Source of the DNA: Bugulina stolonifera
Taxonomy: Eukaryota > Bryozoa > Gymnolaemata > Cheilostomatida > Bugulidae
Direction: 5' to 3'
Assembly (NCBI GenBank): GCA_935421135.1
Contig: OW285187.1
Location: forward strand, 26,908,429-26,972,428
Length of the DNA stretch: 64,000 nucleotides
The notes beneath the pieces are model-generated. The model searched no databases, was not told the DNA's origin, and saw only the letters and a list, made by a program, of their open reading frames with translations. Positions 1 to 10,118 of the stretch are shown here, piece by piece; the first letter of the stretch is position 1, and each line of letters starts with the position of its first letter. The translations under genes and the position numbers were made by a program.

Positions 1-19
1 GCATTTCATTCTATTACAA

Positions 20-1060
20 ATGAATACATGCTTTGAATATTATAGAATTTCTACCGCTGAGTTAGCGAGGTTACAACAAGCTGTCAAACACCTAGGAGGA
101 GATGACCAAGCTAACTCTGGAGCTAGCCTGCCCACTAAGCCTGATGCTAGCGATGCTACTGATAGCGGTGATTCTACTGCTATCCCTTCTTCAGTTGGTG
201 AGACGCTTCTATCAACAGATGGACCTGCAATTCTCACTGCAAGTCCAGCTCAGCCCGTCAAACGTGGGAGGAAACGCAAGAACCCTGTGTAAGTAGATCA
301 TTATCTTATAATTTATTGATTTAGTTTTAGTCTAAATTACATAATAAAATGTATTACCAGATGATATCAAATTATTTATATGCAAGATAGACTTATTATT
401 CTAATCATTTTTTTTTTTTTCAGAGATGAGTTTGCGAGACCAGCCAAGAGACCATACGGAATTGGAAATGCTGAAATAGGTGTGTGCATTGACTCTCTCT
501 TTGATTTTGATAGTAGAGAATTACAAATTGTAAAAAATCCTAATCAGTGTTATAACTTGGTGTATAAACAGGAGCAGGGAATGGCTTTTATGTCTTGTGC
601 GCAAGAGGGTGCTTTAACTTTATTTAAAGTTAAGGGGTCATTTGGAGGGTTCAAAATTGCTTGGGAACGTTGTCAAATGATTGATGCAATAGTTAGCACC
701 ATTGAGAGAAAACTCAATGGATCACTAATGCTGTATGCTAATGAAAATACCAACACAATTTTTTCATATGTAAACACATGCACTATTGACCAAGTTGAGC
801 ATCTCACCATGAAATTCAACGGTGAAATTAAAAAAGTGTCAGTAGAAGATTTGATGGGAAAAAATAAACGGTTTGGCAAGTTTCGATTCCTTTTGAAATC
901 AGGGGCTATAAAACCTGACAGCAAGGCTAACAGTGTATACAATTGGTCTGTCAGCATTTCTGACATTATCTTCCGTGAATACACTCATGATGAGAAGATG
1001 GCTTATCTAAATTCTAGACCCTCTAGTACATCCAACTTTCTAGCTATTGCTGATTTTTAA
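20..1060 (+). CDS. Unrecognised Polinton protein, two exons, about 301 aa
   Basis: Two exons, 20-288 and 424-1060, join across a 135-bp intron (289-423) with donor GTAAGT and a long T-tract followed by CAG. Joining keeps the frame: the valine codon at the junction is split after two bases. Exon 1 encodes a low-complexity Ser/Thr/Asp/Ala linker ending in a basic KRGRKRK stretch that could be a nuclear localisation signal. Exon 2 encodes a compact mixed alpha/beta-looking domain of about 210 residues that I do not recognise. The frame is also open upstream of ATG 20 to the window edge, so the true start may lie outside. An AATAAA at about 1205 could serve as its poly(A) signal. Role unknown; it diverges from the capsid genes and sits upstream of polB, suggesting a replication-side accessory gene. 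Confidence 0.7.
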
Positions 1061-1216
1061 ATGAGTACATATTACATTATGCAGATTAGTTTTGACATAT
1101 TATTTTCTCTATTATTGCATTAAACTGTATAATAGTCATTTCCTCATCTATTACAACATTTTTCTGTTATATTAAACGTGTATATTATTTTGATTTATAT
1201 GTAAATAAACATGATA

Positions 1217-1374
1217 TGGAACTGAAGTTCCACTCCAATGTCTTATTTTTGATGAATAAGAATGTGGAATAAATGTTAAACGAGTGAGATACCAAACCAG
1301 ATTCACTTTGGATGAGTGAATTTAAAACTAACCAATCCCCTTCCTAACTTATTTTTGATGAATAAGTCAAGGGG
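1217..1374 (+). repeat. Cluster of four small hairpins, three with the same 7-nt loop
   Basis: A palindromic hairpin (1217-1232, TGGAACT/AGTTCCA) is followed by three hairpins: 1242-1260 (stem CTTATT/AATAAG), 1301-1321 (stem ATTCACT/AGTGAAT) and 1347-1367 (stem ACTTATT/AATAAGT, closed further out by CCCCTT/AAGGGG at 1337-1342 and 1369-1374). Loops are TTTGATG, TTGGATG and TTTGATG. They lie just after the likely poly(A) signal of the upstream gene and before polB, so they could act in a polB leader, promoter or termination region. Function is inference. Confidence 0.6.
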
Positions 1375-1616
1375 AAAATGTATATGAATGATACAAGAAT
1401 ATACCCAAAAATGGTGATATATACAAGTACTACACACATCAATAAATATATTATTAGATATATTATTAGATGGTTGATTCAGTTCTAAAACAATGATGGA
1501 AATAGAAATATATAAATCATCTGTTGTACCAAACTAAAAAAAGCCCTTATTGCATAACATAATCTGAGAATCAATATCAATAAATCAATTGAATTCTTAC
1601 AAGCATAGCATTATTT

Positions 1617-1831
1617 GATGTAGGAGAGCACAACTCCAATAATATGATATAGGAGCACGCAAGTCTAATGTGATGTAGGAGAACACAACTCCAATATGAT
1701 GTAGGAGAGCACAACTCCATATTGTGTTACAATTCTTACAAACACTAATCTGATTTATACACACATATGCTCACACGCGAACAGAAATGCAAAATATAAT
1801 ATGCTAGGATATATACCCTCCTATTTGGTCT
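1617..1831 (+). pseudogene. Decayed duplicates of the polB zinc-finger exon
   Basis: Four short units near 1617-1720 repeat the start of the zinc-finger exon (consensus GATGTAGGAGAGCACAACTC). The last unit runs on into 1721-1831, which matches the intact exon at 1912-2060 along its length but carries stop codons and has lost zinc-binding cysteines. This is a partial tandem duplication of an exon and its 3' splice site, decayed in the upstream copies. Confidence 0.7.
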
Positions 1832-1911
1832 AGAGCCTTAATGCACATTACATTGACAATACCTTCCGTGAAAGGAGAATAATATTGTAAACATTGCATT
1901 TTATGTTGTAG

Positions 1912-4900
1912 GAGAGCATAACTGCAACTTGTGTCATAAATCTTACAAACACAAATCTGGTCTATACAGACATCTGAACACGCATAAACAGAGATGTGAA
2001 ATATGCCATGCTAAGATATATACCCACCTGTTTGCAAAACACTCTTTGACATGCAGAGATGTAAGTTTATAATACAAATCTATTACACTCAATTATGAAA
2101 CTGAATTTAAGATAAAGTTTCAATTTGCTAAACAATAGTCTTTAAATATTTTTCTCACACAAAAATAAATTCAGTTTTAATAAATTATTATTTCATATAG
2201 ACTATCACTCCAGAGCCAAACCCAAGTACCAACAATCCACTACCATATACGAGTGGAATAAATGCCAAATCTACACAACATCTGTTTCCAGAAGAACGAG
2301 ACGAAAATATCACATATACAGGTTTGCTTGAAGAGGAAACAAAACAAATCCTAAAGCAAAATCATGGTGCTATTAAAACATATTCTTTGCGCAGGAACAT
2401 GTGCTCTATCTATAATGTAAGAGTTGATAACAATAGAATTGATCAAATGTTAGATACTAATTTGCTAGACAAAATTTTCTTAGAACAGAATGCTAAATTC
2501 AAGATTAATGCCAGTTTTGGCTGCGTTCTACTTCAAAATACTACCAATACTCTTAGATATTATCACGCCTCTATGAACAAAGATCGTTTGCTACCACAGC
2601 CAGTGTTGATTGAAAACAAATCTGACTTTGATAATTTTGTACAGAATTTCAATATTGAGTCATTTCTAGAAACAGCTACCAATGCCAGACCTGATACGAG
2701 TTGGAGTTTGCACTTGCTAACGAATATTGGTTTCTATGTATATCACATGCGTGATCATCCAATTGGAGCAAATTCAAAATTGCCTGCCTTTCTTGTAAAC
2801 AACAAATCTGTGTTGACATTAGAGAAAAACAAGCATGGTGTACCATACACCGATAACAAATGTTTCTTTCGCTGTCTAGCAATGTCCAATGGTCAAAAAT
2901 CAACATTATCACAAAGCGCTGATGAATACTTTGAAAAATATTTGGTTGATAGCAATATTTCTAGAAAAGAATACCGTGGAATAAATTTGGAAGAAATTCC
3001 CCGCCTAGAATCTTTATTTCAAATCTCAATCAATGTATATTCATTGCAAAAAGTGAATGATGAAGTTCAAGCGGAATTGGTAGTGAGATCAGGATGTAAT
3101 TTTAAACAGAAATTAAACCTTGATTTACAGTCAAATCACTTTAGTTTAATCACAAATATTAGACTATATTCAAGATCTTACAAATGTGGGTTTTGCTCAA
3201 AACTAGTACGAAGTGCTTCAACTTTAAGACAGCATACATTGGCATGCTCATCTGAAACCAGGCGTATATTTCCATCAGGAATAATAGAGAACCCAAAAAC
3301 AATATTTGAAAAATTGGAAGAGTTTGATATAATAGTCGATGAAAGTAAAAGGCACTACCCTTATTTTGCTACCTTTGATTGTGAAACTTACGCTGAAAAT
3401 GATAGTAAAAGCTTACCAAAACACACCCCCACCATAACTTGGAATTCACTCCATAAGTTAGCATCTGTGAGCGTATGTACCAATGTGGCTGGATTTACTG
3501 TACCAAAATTCTTCTTGAATACTTCAGGCGAATATGAACTGGTTAACTCAATGATGAGTTATCTATCACACATTGCTGAAAAATGTTATGAAAGACTGAC
3601 AACAAGGTATCAACCAATTTTTGATAAACTAGAGAAAAAGAAATTTGAGTTGATAGAGAAAGAAAAAATGCTCTCTGATGGTATAGGCGTTGAGGCTCTA
3701 GAAAAGAAATTTGATCGATTAGAATCTGAACTTGATAGCTACCTGTCTGACTTGCTAGTATTCTCGTACAATGGTGCAAAATATGACCTGCCAGTTATGA
3801 TGAAATTTATTCTAAAATACTTCATGGAAAATGACACAAAAATAAATTTCACTGTCAAAAAAGGCAGCAGCTACATGTGCATTCAAACTGATAGGCTAAG
3901 ATTTCTTGATGTAGTAAACTTCCTGGCACCTGGTTACAATTATGACAGTTACTTACGAGCTTATGAAGTGGAAGCTGAAAAGCTTCATTGGATTCATGAT
4001 CACTTTACATCTATGGATGTGCTTGAAAAAACTACCTTTCCACCACACGATCAGTTCTTTAGCAAACTAAAAAATTCTAATATCTCGGTAGAGGAATACC
4101 AAAAGTGTAAAAAAATATGGAATGATAACCAAATGAAAAGATTGAGAGACTTTCTGGAAATGTACAATAACGAAGATACCCGAGGTTTTGTGCTAGCTCT
4201 TGAAAAACAGAACTCATTCTATAGAACTATAAATCTAGATTTAAAATCAGCCATCTCTGTACCAGGATTATCTATCAGATATTTGTTTGATTGTAAGGAC
4301 CCAAATCATAATTTTTTTATGTTTGGTAATCAACACCAAGATGTTCATAAACTTATAAAACAAAATGTAAGAGGAGGCTTAGCCATGATTTTTCATCGTT
4401 TCCATCACACTGAGAAAACTAAAATAAAAGAAAATATCTTTGGTTCAGAGTCGAAAGTTTGCAAAAGCTGTTGGGGGCTTGACATATCAGGAATGTATCT
4501 TAGTAATCTTATGCAAGATATGCCTACTGGGGCATTTGTTAGAAGAAGAGATGAAAATGGATTCAAAGCTGAGAGGCTATTTAAATACGGTGAAATGGCT
4601 ACAGAGTATATAGAATGGTTAGGCTCTAATATTGGAGTAAAATTTCAGCACATGTATAACAGTAATGAGAAAAGAGTAGGTGGAAGACAACTTCCAGTTG
4701 ATGGTTATGGTGCTACCGCAAATGGTGAAAAAATTGTTGTTCAATTCTCTGGCTGTTACTATCATTCTCACAATTGTAGTTACTCTCCCAAAGGTAGATA
4801 TTCAACTCTGAAACAAAACCTAGAAAATAGAATGAAGACATTTCAAAATTTGGAGTACATTAAAGGGCTCGGATACAAAGTGTATCACACATGGGAGTGT

Positions 4901-6232
4901 GAATTTCTAAAACAGAGAGAGTCAAATGATGACATGAAAAAATTTTGCAAATCTTTAGATTTTATTGTTGATAAAAGGAAATCATTGACCGAAAATCAAA
5001 TTTTGAAAGAAATTGAATCGGGGGAAATATTTGGCATGTTAGAATGCGATATACAGGTACCTGATAATCTAAGGGATATATTTTCTGAATTCCAACCAGT
5101 AATCAAACACGGATTTGTTTCCAGAAACGATATTGGTGAGCACATGAAACAGTTTGCTGTAGATAATAACTTGCTAAAAACTAAAACCAGGACTCTGCTA
5201 TGCAGCTACTTCGCTAAAAAAACTTTGTTGGCTAGTCCATTAGCTCAATGGTATTTGAAACATGGCTTACAAATTACTAAAGTATACCAAGTACTTCAAT
5301 TTCGAAAAGCTAAAGTTTTTACCAGCTTTGGTAATAAAGTTATGGAGAGTAGAAGAGAAGGGGACATAGATCCTAGTAAGAAAATTGTTTCTGACTCAGT
5401 TAAGTTAATTGGAAATTCAGCTTACGGAAGGTGTTTAGTAGACAAGGAACGTCATACAGACATATCGTTTCACGAAAATCGTAGCGCTAGCATTACCAAA
5501 GTTATCAATGACAAGAGATTTAAACACCTTGAGCAAATTGGTGATGATTATTTGGAAATTGAAAATGCTAAGTCTAAGATAATTATGAATGAGCCAATTC
5601 AAATTGGATTCTTTGTACTGGAATATGCTAAACTAAAATTACTTAGTTTCTATTACGATTTTCTGTTGCAATTCTTGCCAATAAACAGTTTCGCATTGAT
5701 TGAGATAGACACAGATTCTATGTACATGGCCTTATCAGCCAAAAATATTTTTCAGCTCATCAAACCTGACAAAAGAGATAGATTCATGCAAGATTATGAC
5801 CATTGGTTTGCAAAAGACTTTTGTGAACAACACAGAAAACAATTCTTTTATTCTATGTTTAACGAACAAGAGTGGTCACCACAGGGTTGTTGTATAGCAG
5901 CTGCGAAATATAATTCTCGAACAGTAGGTCTGTTTCACACTGAATGGAATGGAGAAGGTGTAATAGCGCTTAGCCCTAAGTGTTACTATTGCATTGGCTC
6001 AAATCCAAAGTATAGTTCCAAAGGAGTTAGCAAAACGCAAAACCAACTCACTGAAAAAGATTATTTTGATGTTTTAACAAACAAAAAAATATCACTGGCA
6101 ACAAACATTGGTTTTAGAATCAGAGGTGATCAAGTTTTTACATACACTCAACAGCGTAAAGGATTGAACTATATGTATTCTAAACGAATTGTTTGCTCTG
6201 ATCATGTAACTACATTACCTACCAAAGTGTAA
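1912..6232 (+). CDS. polB: Polinton protein-primed DNA polymerase B with zinc-finger and OTU-like regions
   Basis: The main exon 2201-6232 is preceded in phase by exon 1912-2060 (intron 2061-2200, GTAAGT...TAG). The small exon gives a C-x2-C-x12-H-x3-H finger and a second C2HC finger. No ATG is in frame there, so a more 5' exon is missing from my model. In the main exon, D-N-K-C at about 2852-2863 and an NHFSL at 3134 look like an OTU-type Cys/His pair; a C2HC finger follows (cysteines at 3185 and 3194). The exonuclease D-x-E is at 3377-3385 and NGAKYD at 3770-3787. Polymerase motif A (D-I-S-G-M-Y) starts at 4481, motif B (K...NSAYG) spans 5402-5428 and motif C (DTDS) starts at 5708. It replicates the element from a protein primer. 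All catalytic acids are present, so it is probably functional. The OTU call is the weakest part. Confidence 0.9.
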
Positions 6233-6236
6233 ATTT

Positions 6237-6448
6237 ATACTCTAATTGAATACTCGCTTCAGAACCAGGTAGACTTTTGGATAGCTGACCTCTATCGACG
6301 GCACCTAGGCATAGTTCCATACGGGTAAGCGAACTGCAATGACCAGTAGTTCGGCCTTAAGTCTGGTAACTGCTAGAACACTTTTTATGGTCTATAGTGT
6401 TCACTTGGTCGCAGCCTGGTAACGAATCGTGTATATCAATTAGAGTAT
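6237..6448 (+). other. Candidate structured RNA or foldback element in polB 3' region
   Basis: It starts four bases after the polB stop. A perfect 13-bp inverted repeat (6237-6249 with 6436-6448) continues inward with 9 of 11 paired positions (6250-6260 with 6424-6434) and then ACCAGG/CCTGGT (6264-6269 with 6415-6420). Inside are four possible hairpins: 6280-6284/6292-6296, 6313-6317/6331-6335, 6345-6351/6368-6374 (one wobble) and 6376-6382/6396-6402 (7 bp). The segment is clearly more GC-rich than its surroundings. It could be a structured 3' UTR, a small noncoding RNA or a MITE-like foldback; no target duplication is evident. An AATAAA at about 6652 suggests it is transcribed with polB. Confidence 0.55.
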
Positions 6449-6971
6449 GAATTCTGTACATAGCAATTAACCCTACAAAATATCATACTCTACAATACAA
6501 GTGTAATACAGAAATATATATTATATATACGTATAAAATGTATATTATGTTATACACAATACATGTTTTATACAACCCATTCTATCAAATATATTATGAA
6601 ATATTCTGTGTATTTTTATTAGCATTACTCGTCTACATTGTATGTTTTGCCAATAAATAAAACAATATGAAAAGTAAACTATCATCCATTCGCTTGTTTA
6701 ATTGTATACTGATACCATAAAGATATTTTTAGTTTACATCATTGCGCATACATAGTAACTTTGTATTATTTCTCAGTGAACATGTACACGTATGTAACAA
6801 TCAACAAGAAACAGAGTAGCGTCAAATCCCACATATTTTATTTGACTATTTAGTGGATAAAAAATTCACAATATTTGCAACAAGAAAATACAGTTTATTA
6901 TTTTTAAAAGAGCTATAATAAAATTATACATACAGAAGAGATAATTAGAACATTGTAAAAAAATATATTTG
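6449..6971. other. AT-rich spacer between convergent Polinton genes
   Basis: No gene seen. It is dominated by TATATA runs and contains overlapping AATAAATAAA at about 6651-6660, suitable as the rightward polB poly(A) signal. On the minus strand, AATAAA-like signals lie just past the protease stop. It probably separates the two converging transcription units. Confidence 0.6.
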
Positions 6972-7514
6972 TTATAAAACAGGAGTAGATGCCATCTGGG
7001 AAAAAATAAATGGTAAGTCAACAATTTTTAATTTTTTCAATTCATCCATTTCTGTAGAATATTTTTGTAAAATGTATTGATAAATAAATGAATCATTAGC
7101 ATGTGCATCACCAAGGTCATTTAACAAGTATACAATGTGCTCTAGGCTGTAACCCCGAGCCATATGCGTTAAGAAGAATATACAATATTGTCCGCATACA
7201 GTGCTGTATGAACTTTGTAATCGAGTGGAATTGAATATCCAATCGTTACACGAATCCATAACCCTAGCGATAGAATTAGAATGAGACGGTGGATATCCAA
7301 AACTATCAAAGTATATTCCTTGGTTGTGTTCCGTCTTGTAGACAGCTATCCAGTGTTCACCAGGATCAGTGTGAGGTTTAGTGTTTACCACCATGCAGCA
7401 AGGATACTCTAAAGCTGACATCGGGACCAAATCATCAGAGAACACACCCAAAAAGGTAGCCTTTCTCATCTTATCATCACTAGCCAAAACTCTATATATT
7501 TGATTTGTGTTCAT
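6972..7514 (-). CDS. Adenain-like cysteine protease (PRO), 180 aa
   Basis: A maturation protease of the adenovirus protease/Ulp1 fold that cleaves capsid precursors in Polinton-type elements. The catalytic set is visible: His54 in GEHWIAV, Asp70 in YFDSFG, oxyanion Gln100 and nucleophile Cys107 in VCGQYC; the seven-residue Gln-to-Cys spacing matches the family. Length is typical. It is the last gene of the leftward block, two bases beyond the major capsid gene, so co-expression is likely. No frame damage seen. Confidence 0.9.
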   Translation of the reverse strand: MNTNQIYRVLASDDKMRKATFLGVFSDDLVPMSALEYPCCMVVNTKPHTDPGEHWIAVYKTEHNQGIYFDSFGYPPSHSNSIARVMDSCNDWIFNSTRLQSSYSTVCGQYCIFFLTHMARGYSLEHIVYLLNDLGDAHANDSFIYQYILQKYSTEMDELKKLKIVDLPFIFSQMASTPVL

Positions 7515-7516
7515 GT

Positions 7517-8827
7517 TCAGTTATAGTAATCGGTGATTACAGCTCTGTTTTTATCAATTTTTATATCCGAATCAAACTCTCCATACACAATCACGTTTAC
7601 TGGTTCTCCTAACGGTTGAGCAAATTTAAGCTCTAGTCTAATGTTACCCTTCTTTATAAGGTGATAACAACCATTCTCTTGTAGGTCAGGGGTCAGATCA
7701 AACGCTATTAGAGCGTAACCATTTTCGTAGTCGTGTCTAGAAATATCTGTCCCCTGATCTTTGAACGCTTTTCCTGTAGATTCAAACAGAGTAAAATAGT
7801 TTCTTAGTGTATCCCCGTTAGTAAAATCAGATATGTACGGCTTTGGTGGATACATTTTGCCATCAATTAGCAGGCTGCAATACTTTAGGTTACAGTGGGC
7901 AAAATTGAAAGGATTTTTGCTCAAGGTGCCTTCAAAATTCTGTGATTTAACCAGTCCTATAACAATCCTCTTTGGGAGAACACCACTAAAGAGATTTTCT
8001 TCATTGCTAGACAAAGATCCTTGAGCTATATTGTACGTTTTCATCGCAACTCTTCGAATTGGGTAAATTGCAGGCTTCATTTGCTTATCCATCATTTCTA
8101 TATGTTTCAACTGAAGTCCCGGGTTGATTTTGACTTTTCTTACAAAAAATGATGCGTCTTCGAGTTTCAGTTTGAATGTAGCATTATTGGCGCTCATGAG
8201 CACCAAGCTGTTATCATTTCTCACAAACTTCAATTTGATGTCTACTCCATTAAGCAAATATCTGTCTTGAAAAAATAAATCATTATGTATTTTAAAAATC
8301 ATAGGCACAACTCTACTGTTTGCGGTAAATGTTTGTCTTCCTACTAATCCTGTATTGCCATCTTCAATATTGTCCATTTGTCCAGCGGTATCTTTGTCAT
8401 ACAAAGCTAGTGAAAGTTGTGACTTTTTAGCATCGCTTCCATAGCTCAGCAATGTCTCGATTATAGATCGGTAATGATATAGGTTAGAAGAGTCTGTAAT
8501 AAGTGTGTCGTTTAAATATATATCTACTTGTTTGAACATGGAGTGAGCTAAAAGGTTGACGGGGCCAACAGGCGCGTCGTCGTCCAAGTTAGTTCCATCG
8601 TTTTTAGTTATTTTCACTTTCACGTACACATAAGACGATGCCAGATCGATATAGTAGTTTGAATCACCAGATATAGAAAATTTAATAGGGCCTTGATCAT
8701 CTAAAGCAGATGTGGGTAAATGTTCAACGTGAAATCCATCCTCAGCAGCAGCCTGAGTTGGCATGTTAGTAAATAAGTCCAGTTCAGATTTTTCAGTTAA
8801 ACAACTGTGTTCCATCATGAAGCTCAT
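7517..8827 (-). CDS. Major capsid protein, double jelly-roll type, 436 aa
   Basis: Acidic-to-neutral beta-rich protein matching the Polinton major capsid family: an N-terminal EHLPTSAL-type segment, then a GPIKFSISGDSNYYIDL stretch with alternating beta patterns, and a second jelly-roll half rich in YALIAFDLTPDLQ and IRLELKFAQPL strands. This family is predicted to form trimers of double jelly-rolls that build icosahedral shells. It sits between the protease and the basic and penton-like proteins, the usual morphogenesis cluster. Identification rests on family recall and context, not on a catalytic motif. The frame is intact. Confidence 0.85.
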   Translation of the reverse strand: MSFMMEHSCLTEKSELDLFTNMPTQAAAEDGFHVEHLPTSALDDQGPIKFSISGDSNYYIDLASSYVYVKVKITKNDGTNLDDDAPVGPVNLLAHSMFKQVDIYLNDTLITDSSNLYHYRSIIETLLSYGSDAKKSQLSLALYDKDTAGQMDNIEDGNTGLVGRQTFTANSRVVPMIFKIHNDLFFQDRYLLNGVDIKLKFVRNDNSLVLMSANNATFKLKLEDASFFVRKVKINPGLQLKHIEMMDKQMKPAIYPIRRVAMKTYNIAQGSLSSNEENLFSGVLPKRIVIGLVKSQNFEGTLSKNPFNFAHCNLKYCSLLIDGKMYPPKPYISDFTNGDTLRNYFTLFESTGKAFKDQGTDISRHDYENGYALIAFDLTPDLQENGCYHLIKKGNIRLELKFAQPLGEPVNVIVYGEFDSDIKIDKNRAVITDYYN

Positions 8828-8829
8828 TT

Positions 8830-9309
8830 TTAATCAAATATATCAGCTTTCTTTGATTTGTTAGTTCTTCGTCTTTTGGACGCTGTAGGCATACTGTTGG
8901 CTACCGTTTTGCGTTTGCGACTCTTATTAGTTTTTCTATTTCGCTGTGATTGGCGAATCATTTGTTGATTGTTGGTATATTGCATTGGTTGAGTAATAGA
9001 TCTAACTGTTTTGTTTAGTAAGTTTTTTCCCGCAATCTTAGCATTTCGTTTAATTGAGGATTTAATATTTCTGCCTTGTAGTCCATCGTTTAACACATTG
9101 ACTCCAGTTTTTAGTACAGATTTTCCTAAACTGACTGCTCCTTTTTTTAACAATGGAACGGCAGATCTAAACAGACCAGATAAAATGTTTCCCAGCCCAT
9201 AGCCTCTTTGAAATTTTGCTCCTGAATATACTTGAATCCCTCCTCGTTGAATATTACTTTCATTATATAAATCATTGGCTTGCGCTTGGTGGTAAGGTAC
9301 GAGGACCAT
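8830..9309 (-). CDS. Basic core-like minor virion protein, 159 aa
   Basis: Glycine-rich N-terminal part (GAKFQRGYGLGNILSGLFRS) predicts an amphipathic helix, followed by an alternating hydrophobic segment and a strongly basic C-terminal tail with KSRKRKT and SKRRRTNKSKK clusters. This layout resembles adenovirus core or pVI-type small proteins that bind DNA or membranes; a comparable gene is found next to capsid genes in other Polintons. Exact function is inference. It follows the penton-like gene by five bases and precedes the major capsid gene by two. Confidence 0.7.
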   Translation of the reverse strand: MVLVPYHQAQANDLYNESNIQRGGIQVYSGAKFQRGYGLGNILSGLFRSAVPLLKKGAVSLGKSVLKTGVNVLNDGLQGRNIKSSIKRNAKIAGKNLLNKTVRSITQPMQYTNNQQMIRQSQRNRKTNKSRKRKTVANSMPTASKRRRTNKSKKADIFD

Positions 9310-9314
9310 TGTAG

Positions 9315-10085
9315 CTAATACGTATGAACAGGTTTAACTCGGCGAAAGTCTAATGACACCAACGTTCTCCCATTAGTAAATGGCACTAGTTCACCGGTGT
9401 CAGTCCTTAAAAAGATTGAAATGCTTTGTAACTTTGTTTTGGATATCGGTATATATTCAGGGTTATAATATATCGTGCACTGATTTGTCCAATGGTCTTT
9501 TTCTACCGAAACTACTCGTAGAAGAGGCGCTTCTGTATCACCAACAATGGTTCCTTGAATTATATCCGTATATACCATTATGTCATGAATATAGGTTAGC
9601 CGAACTGGATCTTGTACTTCCATTGTCCATGTTTTATCGGTCATACACACCACTCTCATTCCCTTCATGCCTAGTAAATTTTTTAATGATGGTGATGCGT
9701 CTATGCTCAGACCATCACCCGTAATTGGTGATGTCATAATGTCTATCTTTTTGGTGTATTGATTGTACTTAAATGTAATATCGTAATCTGTGAAATTGCC
9801 AGGTATTTGCCTTTTAATATTTTTATTTATGTAATCAATTAATTTTTTGGGAGAACTGTAATAACCATCTGGTATACCAACTGTAGCTTTCTTTTCTCCC
9901 ACAGTTAAAATCAAAGAAGCGTCTTTTACATTTAGCCATGACTTAGTAAATTGTATTTCTGTGAGAGCGCATTCCCACTGACCTACTGAAAGGTCTAAAG
10001 GATTAGAAAGTTTCACGGTATAGGTTGAAAGAGTATTTTCAGGGTAATGTATCATAGAACTGTTAGATGGTAGCACCACTCTCAT
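9315..10085 (-). CDS. Penton-like minor capsid protein, 256 aa
   Basis: Beta-rich protein opening with MRVVLPSNSS and a YTVKLSNPLDL...WECALTEIQF segment typical of Polinton minor capsid proteins, which form a single jelly-roll placed at five-fold vertices. It ends with GRTLVSLDFRRVKP. Position next to the major capsid gene and length support this call. The frame is intact. Confidence 0.8.
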   Translation of the reverse strand: MRVVLPSNSSMIHYPENTLSTYTVKLSNPLDLSVGQWECALTEIQFTKSWLNVKDASLILTVGEKKATVGIPDGYYSSPKKLIDYINKNIKRQIPGNFTDYDITFKYNQYTKKIDIMTSPITGDGLSIDASPSLKNLLGMKGMRVVCMTDKTWTMEVQDPVRLTYIHDIMVYTDIIQGTIVGDTEAPLLRVVSVEKDHWTNQCTIYYNPEYIPISKTKLQSISIFLRTDTGELVPFTNGRTLVSLDFRRVKPVHTY

Positions 10086-10118
10086 TTTGTCAAAAGTGAA
10101 CGGTAATCTTTTAACGAC

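Noticed and set aside
1617..1720. CRISPR-like short repeats
   Set aside because: Eukaryotic context, no regular unique spacers; they are decayed exon-start duplicates.
6237..6448. Group I intron or hammerhead ribozyme
   Set aside because: Conserved core sequences of either were not seen, and the element lies outside the reading frame.
7833..9724. Plus-strand frames inside the capsid gene block
   Set aside because: Antisense shadows of intact minus-strand capsid genes; no family resemblance.
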